Of a stretch of 64,000 nucleotides of DNA, positions 61,841 through 64,000 are shown one piece after another; within the stretch, counting starts at the first letter, position 1, and each line of letters begins with the position of its first letter. The notes beneath the pieces are model-generated. The model ran no database searches and was not told the DNA's origin. It saw nothing but the letters and a program-made list of their open reading frames with translations. The position numbers and the translations under genes were made by a program. This DNA is from Microcosmobacter sp040493455 (lineage in GTDB: Bacteria > Bacteroidota > Bacteroidia > Flavobacteriales > Flavobacteriaceae), in NCBI RefSeq assembly GCF_040493455.1, contig NZ_JANFDA010000001.1, positions 124,001 to 188,000 of the forward strand. Direction: 5' to 3'.

Positions 61841-62608
61841 ATGAGAAAGAGTTACAATTTTAAAATCCTATTCACATTAGCATTTGCTTTTGTCTTTACG
61901 TCATTTAGTTTTTCGCAGATCCGAATGATCGAAGTAGACCCAAGCACAGAGCGTGTTAAGGTTAAGAACTTTGGAGGAACAACAGTGGATATAAGTAGTT
62001 ATAGAGTATGTACGCTATTTAACTACGCTGGAAGTGCACCGTTGAGTAGTATGACACTTTTGAGTGGTGATTTCAATCTAGAGCCAAATGCCGAAGTAGA
62101 ATTTACTAGTGCAGCAGCCATGAATGATACTGCTGCAGATTTTTGCTTGTACTTAGGTTCTGGTAGCTTTGGTTCGCCTTCTGCCATGGTTGATTTTGTA
62201 CAATGGGGAAGCAGTGGAAACGGTAGAGAAAGTGTTGCCGTTAGTAAAGGTATTTGGTCAGCTGGTACTTTTCTAGATGATACCGATGCGCCATTTCAAT
62301 ATACAGGAGATGGTTCTCAAAATGGTGTAACTTTTTGGGATAGCTTACTTAGTGTTAGTGACTTTACTATTAGTAGTTTAAAGTTATACCCTAATCCTAC
62401 AGACTCTGAGCTAAACATCACTTTCAATTCGAATATTGCTAGTGGTTCTATCGAGGTATTTAACATACTAGGAAAGCAAGTGTTTTCTAAAGACATTAAT
62501 AATGCTAATTCCGATAGTCTTAATATTTCAGATTTGGCTCAAGGGCTATACCTGATCAGAATTAGCAGTGAAGGACAATCTGAAACTAAACGTTTTATAA
62601 AACAATAA
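61841..62608 (+). CDS. T9SS-exported protein with lamin-tail-like domain and type A sorting domain
   Basis: 255 residues. Signal peptide (FKILFTLAFAFVFTSFSFSQ), an N-terminal beta domain similar to lamin-tail domains (VKVKNFGGTTVDISSYRVCT, LEPNAEVEFTSAAAMNDTAA), then a T9SS type A C-terminal domain (about 178-255: LKLYPNPTDSELNITFNS, IEVFNILGKQVFSK, LAQGLYLIRI, ETKRFIKQ). The CTD sends it through the type IX system for attachment to the cell surface, consistent with porZ in this window. The cytochrome-like gene begins two bases after its stop. Confidence 0.87.
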   Translation: MRKSYNFKILFTLAFAFVFTSFSFSQIRMIEVDPSTERVKVKNFGGTTVDISSYRVCTLFNYAGSAPLSSMTLLSGDFNLEPNAEVEFTSAAAMNDTAADFCLYLGSGSFGSPSAMVDFVQWGSSGNGRESVAVSKGIWSAGTFLDDTDAPFQYTGDGSQNGVTFWDSLLSVSDFTISSLKLYPNPTDSELNITFNSNIASGSIEVFNILGKQVFSKDINNANSDSLNISDLAQGLYLIRISSEGQSETKRFIKQ

Positions 62609-62610
62609 TT

Positions 62611-62985
62611 ATGAAAATAGGTTCAATAAAGATCATCGCTTTTATCCTCATTGGTGCTGTATTTATAGTTGGTTGTACAACAGTAACCGAAGATGATCTT
62701 ATTGAGCCTGTTCAACAAACCGTAGTCATTACCTATGACAATACTGTAAAATCCATTATTGATAACAATTGTATTGTTTGCCATACTGAACCGCCTGAAA
62801 ATGGCGCCCCTATGCCTCTACTTACCTTCGAACAGGTAAGGGAGGCTATAGAAAACAGAGGATTAATTGATCGCATTTCGTCAACTGACCCTGGGTTTTT
62901 AATGCCTTTTGGAGGATCCAGACTACCTCAACCTCTTATCGATCAGGTTGTGCAATGGCAGGAAGATGGATTGCTTGAGGAATAA
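62611..62985 (+). CDS. Cytochrome c-like monohaem lipoprotein
   Basis: 124 residues. Lipoprotein signal (IKIIAFILIGAVFIVGC), acidic spacer, then one CxxCH haem-attachment site in DNNCIVCHTEPPENGAPMPL. A late Met (FLMPFGGSRLPQ) could be the distal haem ligand. The C-terminus QVVQWQEDGLLEE resembles small cytochromes of surface or periplasmic electron transfer. No redox enzyme is adjacent. The two-base spacing after the T9SS gene shows they are co-expressed. Confidence 0.82.
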   Translation: MKIGSIKIIAFILIGAVFIVGCTTVTEDDLIEPVQQTVVITYDNTVKSIIDNNCIVCHTEPPENGAPMPLLTFEQVREAIENRGLIDRISSTDPGFLMPFGGSRLPQPLIDQVVQWQEDGLLEE

Positions 62986-62994
62986 AATAAACTA

Positions 62995-64000
62995 CTAAAG
63001 CTTTGGAACGATAATATATGATTGGATCCAACAGCCAATATCTATTCTTTTCCCGGACATATCCATTTGAAATATTTCTTTTCTTGTTGGTGCTTTAGCC
63101 TCGTAATAATCCACAGATTGATTAACTCTCTTTTGTAGTGTTGGGTCTTTAACAGATGCCTTTTTTGCTTCTTTCGCTGCTAACCAATATACAGCCCTTT
63201 TATAAAAATTATCCTTACCGCAATTCTTAGCACTATCGTCATACATATCTGCGATTGCTAAATGAGGTTTTCCGTTTGATGGATTTAATTTTAAAGCATT
63301 TAAAAAATAGGTTCTTGCTTGGCTGTATTGTCCTTTCTTTTTAAGAATAACCCCAATTCGATATGCCAAATTTGATTTTTCGTAAGCATCCTTTTCTAAC
63401 TCATAGGCCTCCTTTAAATACTTATATGCTTCCGCATCTTTTCCTTTTTTGAATAAAATTGTAGCGACGAAAATTTTAGTGTCCGCAGATGGCGATACCT
63501 TATCATATTGCTTTACGAGTTGCTCATAGAGTACATCTTCGGTACATTCTTTATGATACATTCTATTTACGGATCGCTTTAACCAAATAGAATCGTTTTG
63601 ATGAGTTTCGAAGCTTTTTGAATACAATGGAATTAAAATATTACAAGTAGATTTTGAAACTGATAAGGCTTCAATATTTTGTTGAATGAGTTTGTAGTTT
63701 TTTAAATAACTCTCGCAAACATCTTTAGCCTTTACCTCTTTCCTATTGAGTGTTTTACCACTTTCTTGCTTTGATAGTATTTCATTTAGCTTTTCTGAAT
63801 AATTTTGAATTTCAACCTCTATCTTTTCACTGACTTCGTCATATGTATTGAACAGCTCAGCAGCTGGTTTTTTTCCTTCTTCGTACATGTGTACAGATAA
63901 AGAAAAATACGAGTACAAACTTTTGGGATGCGTAAACGTTGTTTTGTCCGTTTTAAATACTTTATCAAAACATTTATACAATTCTTCTTTGCTCTTGCCT
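62995..64000 (-). CDS. TPR-repeat protein (5' end beyond window)
   Basis: The frame is open to the right edge (GKSKEELYKCFDK precedes the first possible TTG start), so the N-terminus lies outside the window and the visible 335 or so residues are the C-terminal part. TPR-like helix pairs are clear at TKIFVATILFKKGKDAEAYK, YRIGVILKKKGQYSQARTYF and LNALKLNPSNGKPHLAIADM. The C-terminal RIDIGCWIQSYIIVPKL ends the chain. Common in Flavobacteriaceae as an exported protein; role unknown. Convergent with the cytochrome-like gene, nine bases apart. Confidence 0.8.
   Translation of the reverse strand, partial: GKSKEELYKCFDKVFKTDKTTFTHPKSLYSYFSLSVHMYEEGKKPAAELFNTYDEVSEKIEVEIQNYSEKLNEILSKQESGKTLNRKEVKAKDVCESYLKNYKLIQQNIEALSVSKSTCNILIPLYSKSFETHQNDSIWLKRSVNRMYHKECTEDVLYEQLVKQYDKVSPSADTKIFVATILFKKGKDAEAYKYLKEAYELEKDAYEKSNLAYRIGVILKKKGQYSQARTYFLNALKLNPSNGKPHLAIADMYDDSAKNCGKDNFYKRAVYWLAAKEAKKASVKDPTLQKRVNQSVDYYEAKAPTRKEIFQMDMSGKRIDIGCWIQSYIIVPKL

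Noticed and set aside
1..64000. tRNA, rRNA, CRISPR array, insertion sequence or prophage
   Set aside because: No cloverleaf, direct-repeat array, transposase, integrase or phage structural gene was seen; gene order and composition are even throughout.

Overview
The window looks like chromosomal DNA of a marine-type member of the family Flavobacteriaceae (Bacteroidota). The DNA is AT-rich. TonB-dependent receptors with carboxypeptidase-D-like N-termini, an ECF sigma/FecR/STN-receptor cassette, the type IX secretion (T9SS) protein PorZ next to recO, a T9SS sorting domain, and THC0290_0291- and DUF3109-type proteins all point there. So do promoters of the Bacteroidota form TTG-N18-22-TAnnTTTG and the near absence of Shine-Dalgarno sequences. 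No rRNA, tRNA, insertion sequence, prophage or CRISPR array was seen. Most of the window is core genome.

Layout. 1-2044: 5'-complete but 3'-cut TonB receptor (-). 2198-6883: four-gene operon (-) DUF3108, tryptophan 2,3-dioxygenase, M23 endopeptidase, pgi. 7020-12561: porZ-recO-TonB receptor operon (-). 12679-14022: gdhA (-) with its own terminator. 14292-15080: THC0290_0291-like protein (+). 15077-18934: hemE, hemCD fusion and hemA (-), divergent from 19142-21072: AraC-type regulator and hemH (+). Then a sortilin-like BNR protein and hemJ (to 24786), so most of protoporphyrin and heme synthesis lies within 10 kb. 24909-29476: orphan sensor kinase, crotonase, small membrane protein, radical SAM protein, lipoprotein. 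29524-32311: GNAT, HD hydrolase, PlsC, lipoprotein, bacilliredoxin (-). 32432-41784: TerB/J-domain protein, thioester alpha-2-macroglobulin, ABM-domain protein, PBP1C (+). 41830-44315: divergent pair of a membrane-anchored putative regulator and a secreted ConA-like protein. 44400-47982: eukaryote-like class Ia ribonucleotide reductase nrdB-nrdA (-). 48671-51386: LytTR response regulator and TPR histidine kinase (+). 51389-56144: DUF3109, MarC, flavoprotein, S41 protease, dCMP deaminase, HupE. 56192-60169: ECF sigma, FecR, STN-TonB receptor (-), divergent from 60277-62985: repeat lipoprotein, T9SS-exported protein, monohaem cytochrome-like lipoprotein (+). 62995-64000: 5'-cut TPR protein (-).

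Most notable observations: (1) an FNR-type palindrome and a perfect 12-bp hairpin in the hemA/araC-hemH divergent promoter; (2) a 13-bp direct repeat at 21-bp period in front of the LytTR two-component operon, the geometry expected of a LytTR site; (3) two orphan terminator-like hairpins in the same 688-bp gap, suggesting an unannotated small RNA; (4) a perfect 12-bp inverted repeat running into the start codon of a radical SAM gene; (5) an M23 endopeptidase whose last zinc-ligand histidine is cysteine; (6) a divergent pair of ConA-like proteins, one fused through a membrane segment to a putative DNA-binding domain; (7) a three-gene surface module (four-repeat lipoprotein, T9SS protein, cytochrome) beside an ECF-controlled receptor. 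Everything here was read by eye; no database search was run.
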